Positions 1-10,132 of a stretch of 46,081 nucleotides of DNA are shown here, in pieces. The DNA is taken from contig CACLQQ010000013.1 of the NCBI GenBank assembly GCA_902609095.1, positions 1 to 46,081 of the forward strand, given 5' to 3'. Source of the DNA: an uncultured Bacteroidota bacterium (lineage in GTDB: Bacteria; Bacteroidota; Bacteroidia; Chitinophagales; Saprospiraceae). Below the pieces are notes generated by a model. The model did no database searches. It was given only the letters and a program-made list of their open reading frames with translations, and was not told the DNA's origin. The stretch's first letter is position 1, and each line of letters opens with the position of its first letter. The position numbers and the translations under genes were made by a program.

Positions 1-65
1 ACACCACCTCGTTGTTGACTCTACTTTTTAGGCTATATATGTACAAGCCTTATCGTTTATCTATA

Positions 66-1214
<1,149 letters not shown>

Positions 1215-1401
1215 TAATTCGATAGGATAAAATCTATGTATACAACTTCAATTTAGTAAACCATCCTATTAATATCTACATCCATAGAATATCATTACTT
1301 ATTATTCAAATAATTATATTTTATTCTATTCAGTCTTCATAACTCATTGAAGTGCAAAATAATATTCGAAGTCAATCATTGAAAAAATATTTATTAATAG
1401 C
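1215..1401. other. AT-rich divergent intergenic region
   Basis: This stretch separates the damaged hpd start from the Lrp-type gene and should hold both promoters. It is very AT-rich, with no reading frame and no clear TAnnTTTG box or strong inverted repeat that I can see. Confidence 0.5.
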
Positions 1402-1854
1402 TTGGACCGCATCGATCGACAGATTCTAAATATTTTACAGTACAACGCAAAAACAACCATTAAGGAGATCGCTGAGCAATTAGAGCTATCTACAACGCCA
1501 ATCTTTGAACGCATTAAACGAATGGAGGCTCAAAACATCATTACCCAGTATGTTGCCATTCTGAACACCAAAAAACTGGGTATGAAACTTCGAGCCTTCG
1601 TGAAGATATCCATTATCGATAACTCAATGCAAGCCATTGATACTTTCGTCAACGCCATCAAATACTTTCCAGAGGTCATCGAGTGTCACGATGTCACCGG
1701 TGACTCTGACTTCCTTGTCATTATCCTCACTCAGGATATAGAAACCTACAATAACTTCATCGTAAAAAAGCTCTCTGAAGCTCCTAATGTCGGTAAGGTA
1801 CGCAGTTCATTTAATCTGTCTCTGAATAAGCGAACGACAGCGGTGAGAGTATGA
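1402..1854 (+). CDS. Lrp/AsnC family transcriptional regulator
   Basis: The 150-residue product matches the usual Lrp/AsnC length. An N-terminal winged helix-turn-helix (about residues 2-60, beginning DRIDRQILNILQ and containing IKEIAEQLELSTT) is followed by a RAM/effector domain (about 65-145) with the typical VTGDSDFLVIIL segment. Such proteins sense amino acids or related metabolites. The only conventional start in frame is TTG at 1402. Upstream the frame stays open to 1363 but has no ATG; ATT at 1393 sits exactly where an ATG would give the usual short leader, so a start codon may have been lost or weakened. It is divergent from the broken hpd gene, which suggests it once controlled tyrosine catabolism (inference). 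The body of the gene is undamaged. Confidence 0.8.
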   Translation: MDRIDRQILNILQYNAKTTIKEIAEQLELSTTPIFERIKRMEAQNIITQYVAILNTKKLGMKLRAFVKISIIDNSMQAIDTFVNAIKYFPEVIECHDVTGDSDFLVIILTQDIETYNNFIVKKLSEAPNVGKVRSSFNLSLNKRTTAVRV

Positions 1855-1867
1855 TAGTGGCAAGTAG

Positions 1868-1883
1868 TTAGTATATTAGTATA
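1868..1883. repeat. tandem 8-bp repeat TTAGTATA x2
   Basis: Two exact copies of TTAGTATA lie head to tail just after the Lrp-type gene and are followed by degenerate copies (GAGTATTT, GAGTATGT). No function is apparent. The region from 1855 to about 2069 carries no supportable gene. Confidence 0.5.
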
Positions 1884-2069
1884 GAGTATTTAGAAGCGAG
1901 TATGTTATTTGTTGCCCGTTTTACTCTCTTTTTGTCATCTTGACCTTGTGGAGCGTGCCTACCGGTAACAGCAAATATTTTGACATATATATCCCATTGT
2001 TAAGCTTCCCTTTCCCCTCGGACAGGCCGACTCCAGTCTGGTCAGATTGAAAAGTAAACGAGCTCAGCC

Positions 2070-2570
2070 TCCATACCACCCTAGCGTGCTAATTAAATAG
2101 AGTTGCGTAGGAATCTCCATTGTCATACCAGGTGTAGGCTGGATTATCTGCACTCGATGAATTCGCCCAAGACGTGTTATCAGTCACCAATGGAATGACC
2201 GTACTATCATTGTATCTCGTAATTTTTTTAAATTCTCAGCCATCCAGGTTTGGGTGCCTATGGTCACTATACCATATCTATTGTTGTCTACGTCTTTTGC
2301 ACCTTGTAAAGCCTCCAATTCAGCCTCTAATGACCCTACTGTGCTCTCTAATAGCTCAACATCCGGCTTAGTTGCTGCATCTTGTGCAGATATAGGATCT
2401 GCTACATTCTTGATAATCCCAGAGTTCACATCGATGGAGTCTGCCTTTATCTCGCCAGTTACTTATAAATCTGATACTTGACCAGACACTATAATACGCA
2501 CCAATAACATCGATATGGTTATTAGTATGGTTCTCAAAATTATGTCTTTTAAAATTTAAAAATGATTCAT
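2070..2570 (-). pseudogene. FISUMP-domain surface protein, broken
   Basis: An ATG at 2570 opens a frame with a hydrophobic signal-like segment, then SVTGEIKAD-like sequence, the segment [14 protein letters not shown] typical of Bacteroidota cell-surface proteins, a short coiled coil ([18 protein letters not shown]), and the start of a FISUMP domain ([12 protein letters not shown]). Lesions: TAA at codon 5 (2556-2558), a TAA in place of a residue before VTGEIKAD, and a frameshift near 2225, after which the domain resumes in another frame as [13 protein letters not shown] up to about 2095. The rest of the FISUMP domain is missing or unrecognisable. It was probably an exported protein of unknown role. 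The domain call is good; the exact 3' limit is a guess. Confidence 0.75.
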
Positions 2571-2588
2571 TGTAAACTTATGAAAACT

Positions 2589-3086
2589 TTATATGAATTG
2601 GTCGAAGAATAACTGTTCTGGGGTGCCAAGTAACATCCTGAACCTACCTGCCGCTCTTAAGAGAGATGGTACTCTCACCATAGCATCACCTAATCCCACG
2701 TTATCATGTCCGACCATCTGATAATTCACAGTTCAGCCCTTGATTAAATCCTTAGAAAATAAAACTTGCGACACATCCTCCAGGGGAATCTTCAACTCTA
2801 AAGGAACGCTGAAATCTGATCGAGCTGGTATACGAGCTCGAAGGCTTTGAGTGATATGTGTTACTTTTTGATCATTAATGAATAGATCAATATCCATCTC
2901 GGTTATATCAGCTCCTAATTGATTAGGATTGTGACAGATCACATCAGTATTAAAAGTGACCGAATAAGGCTTCTAAATAGAAAATGAATTGAACGTCACA
3001 CTCTCTAAAGATTTGAATACAAGTTTTGCAGGCTGAGTACAGCTGATAGAGAAGAATATAGATAGTGGTAGTAATAGATAGCGCAT
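2589..3086 (-). pseudogene. LEA-type-2-like lipoprotein, interrupted
   Basis: The ATG at 3086 starts a clear lipoprotein signal (LPLSIFFSISC), followed by a beta-rich domain resembling LEA14/water-stress-type lipoproteins (VTFNTDVICHNPNQLGADI, then DIDLFINDQKV). A TAG interrupts the frame shortly before KPYSVTFN, and the longest open piece runs from 2942 to 2733. After a TGA at 2733-2735 the same frame stays open to TAA at 2589; that would restore the usual length of about 165 codons, but the tail is not recognisable as LEA and may be chance. Apart from the nonsense codon the sequence looks well preserved. It lies 13 bases downstream of the intact EEP gene on the same strand, so co-transcription is likely. 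The function of this family is unknown. Confidence 0.7.
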
Positions 3087-3099
3087 AAGTAATGATTGA

Positions 3100-3927
3100 T
3101 TAACGGACGATAGCTAATACTGGGAGATGATCAGATAGATTGAGGTTGTCTGGTCTCTTATCATCGATATGTCTTTGCTTTATTACACTGAGATTCTTGG
3201 TCAGTATATAGTCTATACGCCTCTTGGGTTCTTCCATTATATCAAAGCTACACCATGTTCCACTTGGTCCATATGGATCCACCTTGCTGATTTCATAAGA
3301 ATCATTCAACACCTCCATGAATGTATGAATAGGCATATCGTCAGGCAGACAGTTCAAGTCTCCCATCACGACTACCCTCTTATCCATCAGTTGATGCTTC
3401 GCTATGAGTGAATTAATCAGTTGCGCAGATCGTTCTCTGGCCTCAGATCCGATATGATCAAAATGCGCATTAAACACATAAAGTGTATCCTGAATACTAT
3501 GATTTACCAGTACTGCAAAGGTAGTAATGCGCTCCATGGAAGCATCCCATCCAACTGAGACTCTATCAGGTGTTGATGACAGCCAATAAGTCTGCGTCTC
3601 GATTGGAGTATATCTTTGTGTATTATAGAATATGGCAGTATACTCCCCTCTCATCAGACCATCATCTCTGCCTACACCGACATAATTATAATCAGCTAAT
3701 TGCGCATCCAAATAACTGACCTGATGATGTAAGCCCTCCTGTATACCAAAGATATCTGGTCGATAGTAAAGCAGCATGTCGACAATAGCTGCTTTTCGAT
3801 TCGTCCATTGATTATCACCATCCTGAGGATTGTCATAGCGGATGTTATAGGTCATCACTTTACTTTGACCTAAGAGTGCATTACCGCATAGTAAAGCACC
3901 AATTATGATCAAGCATCGATACATCAT
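3100..3927 (-). CDS. Exported endonuclease/exonuclease/phosphatase family protein
   Basis: The 275-residue product has a signal peptide (about residues 1-20, ending ALLGQ) and a complete EEP (DNase I-like) fold. Visible motifs in order: TYNIRYDN near the N-terminus, FGIQEG (metal-binding Glu), NAHFDH, VVMGDLNCLPDD (catalytic Asp/Asn), RIDYILTK, and C-terminal LSDHLPV (catalytic Asp-His). Family members hydrolyse phosphodiesters or phosphomonoesters of nucleic acids, sugars or inositides; the substrate cannot be inferred here. It sits among broken genes yet shows no stop or shift and has every catalytic residue, which argues that the damage on either side is not random sequencing error. The broken LEA-like lipoprotein follows after 13 bases. 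Confidence 0.9.
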   Translation of the reverse strand: MMYRCLIIIGALLCGNALLGQSKVMTYNIRYDNPQDGDNQWTNRKAAIVDMLLYYRPDIFGIQEGLHHQVSYLDAQLADYNYVGVGRDDGLMRGEYTAIFYNTQRYTPIETQTYWLSSTPDRVSVGWDASMERITTFAVLVNHSIQDTLYVFNAHFDHIGSEARERSAQLINSLIAKHQLMDKRVVVMGDLNCLPDDMPIHTFMEVLNDSYEISKVDPYGPSGTWCSFDIMEEPKRRIDYILTKNLSVIKQRHIDDKRPDNLNLSDHLPVLAIVR

Positions 3928-4085
3928 ATAGAAGTGATTTAAGAATACAATGATAATTTATTTGCAAGCCATTAATCCCCAATTATATCGGCTTTTTCTC
4001 ATCCCATATATTCTGCTATGAAATTAAAAAAGGCTTCATCTTGAAAACCAAGCACATATAACTAACTATAACCTGTATTCTTAAA

Positions 4086-4652
4086 TCACTTCATGATAGA
4101 TCGTAGAGTCTCAATTAATATCTCATTACTTTCTCTATTGCCAACTGTGATCCTTAGACAGCCCGGAGTTTTAAATTTGTCCAATGGCCGTACAAAATTT
4201 CCTCGGTCTGCAAGATCACTAGCTAATTGTGTTTGACTATACCGAGGTTTGATGCAGAAGAAGTTAGCATCAGAAGGAAACGTTTTAAAATCAAATTCTG
4301 ACATAGCATCCCATAAAAACGCTCTTTCCACATGATTCTTTTCTATACAGTTTCCTACCTACTCCTGATCCTTGAGTGCTGCTATAGCAGCAACTATATT
4401 GATGTGAGGAATCGTGAAAGGTCTGACTATTTGCCTTAGATAATTACAGACCAGCTCAGATCCATACCCATAATCCACTCTTAATACTGCCAATCCATAA
4501 GCTTTAGAAAAACTATTGATCGCAAATAAGTTAGGGTATCTATCCACGTACTCCTATTCCAATGAATAATCATCTCGATTGATATAGTGACAATATACCT
4601 CATCATAGAATACGATTACATCGTCAGGCAATGCTTCTTATTTGATAAATGG
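4086..4652 (-). pseudogene. Class I/II aminotransferase (HisC-like), 5'-truncated and broken
   Basis: This is the C-terminal half of a fold-type I PLP aminotransferase of the histidinol-phosphate type. Remaining blocks: PDDVIVFYDEVY (PLP-contacting Asp), SFSKAYGLAVLRV (Schiff-base Lys), and PGCLRITVGNRE (carboxylate-binding Arg) near the end. Three in-frame stops interrupt it: TAA at 4638-4640, TAG at 4554-4556 and TAG at 4359-4361. The first half of the protein, including the NPNNPTG block, is absent; recognisable sequence begins around 4650, exactly where the upstream dehydrogenase gene ends. A deletion that joined the end of the dehydrogenase gene to the middle of this gene is the simplest reading. 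The original substrate cannot be told. Confidence 0.8.
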
Positions 4653-4653
4653 C

Positions 4654-5759
4654 CTATACGCCACATTGAATCATATTATAATTTAAGTCATCTCTGAGTA
4701 GCTCTATTATGTAAGCCGCGCCTTTGTGCCCTAATGACGCTAATCCACAAAAAAAGCTCTAACTAATAAAATAAAGCCTACCTCGAATCTCAGCACCTTT
4801 ATTAAATTCAAGCCTGATCTTATGCCCCCATCATAGATTATTGGAATATGACCATTTAATATTTTATGAATCTGATGTAAAACCTCTATTGATGTGGGGA
4901 CGCCATCAAACTGCCTTGTAACATGATTAGAGACTCCGATACCATCAATAATAATCATAATAGCTCGATAAGCATCCTTAGAATTCAACAGGCCTTTAAC
5001 TAAAATCGGTCCATCCCACTCTTCTCTTAGTTCTGAACAATAATCCCATGATAGATTACCCCCTAAGTTATTACCTGCAAATGCTGCGACCGAAATCATA
5101 TCATTAAACTCCGCATAATCTTAAATTGTCCTAAGATGAGAAAGCCAGCGCTTTAGTGTAGTCATACTCCAAGCCGAATTCTTGATACCTTGCCAAATCA
5201 ATTGTGACACAATTTTAGAAGGCATCAACAGTCATGCTCGCTTAGTCTGCTCTCGGTGGCCAGAAGCAGGGACATCGGCGGTAACTAACAAAGTAGAAAA
5301 ACCCACACTCTTAGCTTGATCTAAGATCTTTTGACGTAATTGTCTGTCCTTCGGAGGATATAACTGGAACCATCAATTATAATCATTAATATTAGGAGTG
5401 ATGGTTTGGGGTGTTTCCGTAGCTACGGTACTTAAGCTAAAAGGAATTCGGTAGTAAGATGCGACTTCAGCCAAGATACACTCAGCTTTAGGCCACATTA
5501 ACCCTGTCAAGCCAATAGGAGCGATCCCAAATGGAGCACTGTAGCTCTGATCAAAAATAGACGTTTCGATCTTGGGTTGTAGTGCACCATTACAAAACTG
5601 TGGTAGTAAACATATCTCATCTAAGGCACGACGATTTCTATCGATGAGTAACTCTACCCCAGTACCTGTTTGAAGATATTGCCAAGCCACATCAAGGATC
5701 CTCGACTAAGCCTTAACTGCTGAGTATGATATGACTGGATACTGATTAAACAGCCCTAT
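4654..5759 (-). pseudogene. FMN-dependent alpha-hydroxyacid dehydrogenase (LldD-like), broken
   Basis: The intact family oxidises L-lactate or similar 2-hydroxyacids with FMN. The whole protein can be followed in one frame from about 5759: YPVISYSAVKA, LDVAWQYLQTGTG, APFGIAPIGLTGLMWP, LSTVATETPQT, LVTADVPASGHRE, ILVKGL, DGIGVSNH, IIYDGGIRSGL, ending LNYNMIQCGV. Four stops interrupt it: TAG after YSAVKA, TGA before WFQLYPP, TGA before LLMPSK and TAA before DYAEF. A one-base loss in a T run (7 present, 8 needed) at about 4749-4755 shifts the frame before GLASLGHKGAA. Conserved glycines are also substituted (SNHVTRQ, LRFEVG, LLVRAF), so there is missense decay as well. No ATG is found at the 5' end; ATA lies at 5759. 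It follows the PhoD-like gene closely. Confidence 0.85.
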
Positions 5760-5779
5760 TTTATGTTTCTGATAAGACT

Positions 5780-7379
5780 TCAAATGGTAATCGTTTTAAA
5801 TGGAGTCAACTCCGAAATCATGGAAGGCTCATCTCTCTCTGAGAGATACTTATACATGCGTACCTGAATATTATCTTCCGTAATATCTAATATAGAAAAG
5901 CCAGTTTTTTCCACATTTTCAAAGTATTCATCCATGCCTCTATCCGTTGGCACTGCAACCTTAACACCTCTAATTCCTAATGGGAAGGCAGTAGATCCCA
6001 AAGGCCCCACAATGAATGCCTCAATTGGATTCTTCTCTAAATATATATTACCACTTCTATACAACTTGCCTCCAGCAAAAGTGTACAGATCACCTTGCAT
6101 GAAGACTCCCTTCTTATCCCGAGAACGACTAACTGCATGCACAACTCTATCGTGCTGTTGTTGCGATCCACTTTGCCAAAAATATTTATCATTCTGTTTA
6201 GTAAGGACACCATCCTCATTTCTGACATCAAGATACCACTCCATCCACTTAACTGTACTCCGGCCTATAGGCAGAGATGGTATATGCACAATATGCTTAA
6301 CTGATGTATCAGCCGAAAGATTGATAATTCAGTTCTCTGCGTCAGGTGCAATAAAAACAGCCGAAGGTCCATGCAGCGTTGTAAACCTCCTACAATCGTA
6401 CACTAAGGCCTTTACTAACTTACCATACCTGAAGGTCCCATAGGTTTCTGAAAATCCAAATCTTCGATCTGTAGCATTAGATCCAGAGAATCCAATAAGA
6501 CAGTTAAGATCAGGGAGTAACTCTGGCCAATAAATGTTCTGGATTATTCGAGCCAGTTTTAGGTTAAAATGATCTGGCTGAAAGATCACCTTGGACGGCA
6601 TCACATTATCATTATCATAATAATCATGATCATCTGACAACATGAATACTGGCGTAGATCGACAGAGTGTACCATACAAATCTGCAACCTGAGGATTAAT
6701 GGCCTTTTTAAGAACCGATTTATTAGAAGAGTTTAGTATACCTGTAGATTCATTGAATCGCCCTACTTCCCGATGTGCCAAGGGATTGTTGCCTTCTCCG
6801 GGGATGACTGGTAATATCTCATCAAGATCCCAATACAACTGATCTCCAATTTCTATAATGGCATCTGGCTTATATGAGAGCGCTTGCTCTAATAGCGCAC
6901 GACGTCTGACGACGTATTGTTCTCTACTTTCTTTATATGCCTCTCGAAACAGATCTCGACCTAATGGATGACCACCTGCACAGGTGTATAATAATACCCT
7001 GACTTGTTCTGTGGATTCTTTACGATGTGAAAAAGTCTTCAGTAGACTTGGATCACAAAGCAATCCTTTGTTTTAATATAGCCTCAACTCATATACCGTA
7101 TGAGACTCAAGACCAGCAATGTCGAATGACCAAAACTCTCCAAAACCATCGTATTGCCAATCACCAATACGAACACTTGGGATCTGAACTACTCTGCTAA
7201 ATGATACCTTTATCAGAAATCGATTGTGGCTGACACCTGGAAGGATATGACGTACGACACCACTTATTCCAAGTTTCATCGGTAGACTCAAACAAATAGT
7301 GCTGATATGCAGAACATCTGAACATGGATGTAACTGCCGCAGTAAGAATAGATGTTTTTATGAATTCACTTCGATTCAA
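5780..7379 (-). pseudogene. PhoD-like alkaline phosphatase, interrupted
   Basis: An ATG at 7379 gives a signal-like N-terminus (MNRSEFIKTSILTAAVTS), followed by a beta-sandwich region and a calcineurin-type phosphoesterase domain with YTCAGGHPLGRD, IIEIGDQLYWD, MLSDDHDYYDND and, near the C-terminus, the VKAL-YDCRR region. The metal-binding Asp, Asn/His and DDH blocks are all present. Lesions: a one-base shift near 7285 (TDETWN continues in another frame as SGVVRHILPG), TAA at 7073-7075, and TGA at 6329-6331; the reading frame after both stops is unchanged. Total coding length of about 530 codons suits PhoD-like phosphodiesterases/phosphomonoesterases. It lies 10 bases downstream of the intact prolyl oligopeptidase gene. 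Loss would cost the cell one way of freeing phosphate from organic esters (inference). Confidence 0.82.
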
Positions 7380-7389
7380 CAGGTACTCC

Positions 7390-9522
7390 TTAACCTTTTA
7401 CCCTAAAGCTCATCTCTTCATCCATATTGTAATACATGAAGGATAGCAAGTCGGCATACTCATCTAAAATTTTACTGGTTGGTTTACCTGCTCCATGTCC
7501 AGCACTTGTTTCTACTCTTATAAGCATTGGATTATCGCCTGTATGCATGTGTTGGAGTTCAGAAGCAAACTTGAACGAATGAGCCGGTACTACCCTATCA
7601 TCATGATCTGCTGTAGTGACCATAGTGGCTGGATAGGCAACGTTTTTCACATTGTGTAATGGAGAGTACTTAATCAGGTATTCGAAGTCCTCAGGATTAT
7701 CGCTGCGGCCATAGTCGTCTGCCCAAGCCCAACCAATAGTAAACTGATGATATCGCAACATATCTAATACCCCTACGGCTGGAAATGCAACCGCAAATAA
7801 GTCAGGTCGTTGCGTCATACAGGCCCCTACTAAGAGTCCTCCATTACTTCCTCCTCTTATGGCCAGTTTCTCAGAACTCGTATACCCTTGATCAATCAAA
7901 TACTCGGCGGCAGACTGAAAGTCATCAAAGACATTTTGCTTACGCTCTTTAGTTCCTGCTTTATGCCACTCCTTACCGAACTCACCACCTCCTCTAAGAT
8001 TAACCACCGCATAGATTCCCCCATTTTCAAGGATGGGTAACATCATCACACTAAACCCTGGTAATAAGGAGATATCAAATCCTCCATAACCATATAGCAT
8101 CGTCGGATTGGAACCATCTTTCTTAAGCCCTTTTTTGTGAGTAACAAACATTGGCACTCGAGCGCCGTCATAGCTCTCGAACCAAAGCTGCTCAGTAGCA
8201 TAATCATCAAAATCGAACTCAAGTGCGGGAGCCTTGAATAATTCATAAGATAACGCCTCGGTATTCAGACTGTAAATACTGGTTGGAATAGTGTAGGAAG
8301 AAAATGAGAAAAATGCTTCTGTATCACTCTTCTTACCGGTGATTCCTCCAATATTACCTATGCCTGGCAACTCAAGATCGCTGATATATTGGCCGCTTAA
8401 ATCAAACACTTTAACTTGGCTCGAGGCATTATGGATATACTCTGTGAATATTCTATTTCCAACAATTGACAGCGTCTGTAAGACATCCTCTGATTCTGGA
8501 ATTATCTCTTTTATATCACTTTTCACAGATACATTGATAGCGATAAGTTTTTTCTTTGGGGCATCGGCATTAGTTAAGAAATATAACTCACTTACGTTAT
8601 TGTCGACCATATTGTAATCAGCATCAAAACCATCAAAAATTGATACAATTGGACCATTACTTCTTAGATCTTTAACCTTTACAGAGTTACCGCTGGTGGA
8701 TTCGCTTTCTGATATAACTAAAAATGATTCATCTTCAGTAGTACCACCATATACATTTCGATTGGGATGATCATCATTCTTGTAGATCAGTTCATCTAAA
8801 TCTTGAGATGTGCCAATTTCATGATAATACAGAGAGTGATACTCATTTAATCCAGAGAGCTCATCTCCTTCATTAGATACTGGATATCGACTGTAATAGA
8901 AGCCATTTCCTGCCCATGAAATACCAGAGAACTTAATCCAGCGCAATTCATCATCTAATAATTCCATGGTTGATAGATCCAAAACTTTAGCTGTTCTCCA
9001 ATCGGAACCTCCCTCAGATATAAAATAAGCCAAGTATTTACCATCCTTGCTAAATTCTAAGCCAGCTAAAGAAGAGGTGCCATCATCAGAAAACTGATTC
9101 GGATCAATGATTAATTCATCTTCTGTGCCTTCTACTAATTTATACAAGACACTCTGGTTTTGTAAACCATCATTTTTAAAGTAATAATATTCTCCAGCCT
9201 CCTTAAATGGGCTGCTACACTTTTCATAATTCCATAATTGCTCTAATCTATCCCTTACCTTATCCCTGAATGGAATCTCACTCAAGAATTCATGAGTAAC
9301 TTCATTCTGAGCAGTTACCCAAGCTTTAGTCTCATCACTGTTATCGTCCTCTAACCATCTGTAGGGGTCAGTAATGGCTGTGCCATGATAATCATCAATT
9401 ACTGCAGTATCACGATAAACCTCGGGGTATTCTATTTCCACCTTACTCGTCTTCATATCAACAGAATTACAACTTAGCATCACAATTACTGTAACAAATA
9501 AACTCAGCTTAGTAAAATACAT
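7390..9522 (-). CDS. Prolyl oligopeptidase family serine peptidase, lipoprotein
   Basis: The 710-residue product is full length for family S9A. A hydrophobic leader ends in MLSC, so an exported lipoprotein is likely. The N-terminal domain (about 30-430) is the seven-bladed propeller that gates access, with IDDYHGTAITDPYRWLED at its start. The C-terminal alpha/beta-hydrolase domain carries the triad: Ser559 in RGGSNGG, Asp near 641 in TADHDDRVVP and His676 in SAGHGAGKP. It cleaves short peptides after proline, here probably in the periplasm. It starts the minus-strand group that continues into the broken PhoD-like and LldD-like genes, and is divergent from the gene at 9578 with 55 bases between. 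No damage is visible, so the zone of broken genes ends here. Confidence 0.93.
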   Translation of the reverse strand: MYFTKLSLFVTVIVMLSCNSVDMKTSKVEIEYPEVYRDTAVIDDYHGTAITDPYRWLEDDNSDETKAWVTAQNEVTHEFLSEIPFRDKVRDRLEQLWNYEKCSSPFKEAGEYYYFKNDGLQNQSVLYKLVEGTEDELIIDPNQFSDDGTSSLAGLEFSKDGKYLAYFISEGGSDWRTAKVLDLSTMELLDDELRWIKFSGISWAGNGFYYSRYPVSNEGDELSGLNEYHSLYYHEIGTSQDLDELIYKNDDHPNRNVYGGTTEDESFLVISESESTSGNSVKVKDLRSNGPIVSIFDGFDADYNMVDNNVSELYFLTNADAPKKKLIAINVSVKSDIKEIIPESEDVLQTLSIVGNRIFTEYIHNASSQVKVFDLSGQYISDLELPGIGNIGGITGKKSDTEAFFSFSSYTIPTSIYSLNTEALSYELFKAPALEFDFDDYATEQLWFESYDGARVPMFVTHKKGLKKDGSNPTMLYGYGGFDISLLPGFSVMMLPILENGGIYAVVNLRGGGEFGKEWHKAGTKERKQNVFDDFQSAAEYLIDQGYTSSEKLAIRGGSNGGLLVGACMTQRPDLFAVAFPAVGVLDMLRYHQFTIGWAWADDYGRSDNPEDFEYLIKYSPLHNVKNVAYPATMVTTADHDDRVVPAHSFKFASELQHMHTGDNPMLIRVETSAGHGAGKPTSKILDEYADLLSFMYYNMDEEMSFRVKG

Positions 9523-9577
9523 ATATATAAATTTATAATACTTGTATATTTAAGTTCTGACGTAATTTACGAACTCC

Positions 9578-10132
9578 ATGCTAATTCATATGGTACTTTC
9601 CCTTCTATTCTCCCATTTTAGCACTGAGCCAATGGCAAGTGAGTGTCAGGTCTTATTTGATGGTATAGACATTAAGTCTAAGCTATATAGGAAAGAGATT
9701 GCACCATCATACTTCTTCTCGTATACCCCTGCAGAACTCAAGAATGAACTGAAGACGCAAAACTTATTATGGGTACAAGCGCAAGTATCAAGGTTGGAAA
9801 CCTATGACTACCTCAATCTAAACATACATGTCTACAGTGCCAAAGCAACGGATAGTTATGGTAGTATTGAACCACAATCTAAGTTGATTATTAAAACCAT
9901 TCATGGCAAATCTGTTGAGCTACAGAGTCGATCTAAGAGTAATCCCGTATCAGCAGATGATCAAACCAGCTACATATATCCAGTGAGTTATGAACTGGAC
10001 AAATCCAAGATAAAGAGGCTTCTATCAGAAGAAATAGACCTAGTCGGTATACAATGGTCTTCTGGATATGAACAGTACACTGTTTATGAGGTTGACTTCT
10101 TGATGAATCAATTGAGATGTCTGAATCAGTAA
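9578..10132 (+). CDS. Hypothetical protein upstream of miaE
   Basis: I do not recognise this 184-residue protein. It has a short hydrophobic N-terminus (LIHMVLSLLFSHFS) that may be a signal peptide, two cysteines (in SECQVLF and LRCLNQ near the two ends) that could pair if exported, and a mixed beta-strand pattern with YFFSYTPAEL and YIYPVSYELD segments. The ATG at 9578 is used; a second ATG at 9590 would shorten the leader by four residues. The last 16 bases overlap the start of miaE in another frame, so the two are probably translated together, though the products need not be related. Confidence 0.7.
   Translation: MLIHMVLSLLFSHFSTEPMASECQVLFDGIDIKSKLYRKEIAPSYFFSYTPAELKNELKTQNLLWVQAQVSRLETYDYLNLNIHVYSAKATDSYGSIEPQSKLIIKTIHGKSVELQSRSKSNPVSADDQTSYIYPVSYELDKSKIKRLLSEEIDLVGIQWSSGYEQYTVYEVDFLMNQLRCLNQ

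Noticed and set aside
1861-1910. CRISPR-like or satellite repeat array
   Set aside because: Only two exact 8-bp units exist, followed by degenerate copies; no spacers and no cas gene.
5934-6443. 169-codon plus-strand open frame opposite the PhoD-like gene
   Set aside because: It is the antisense shadow of conserved phosphatase sequence, and its translation has no domain or signal.
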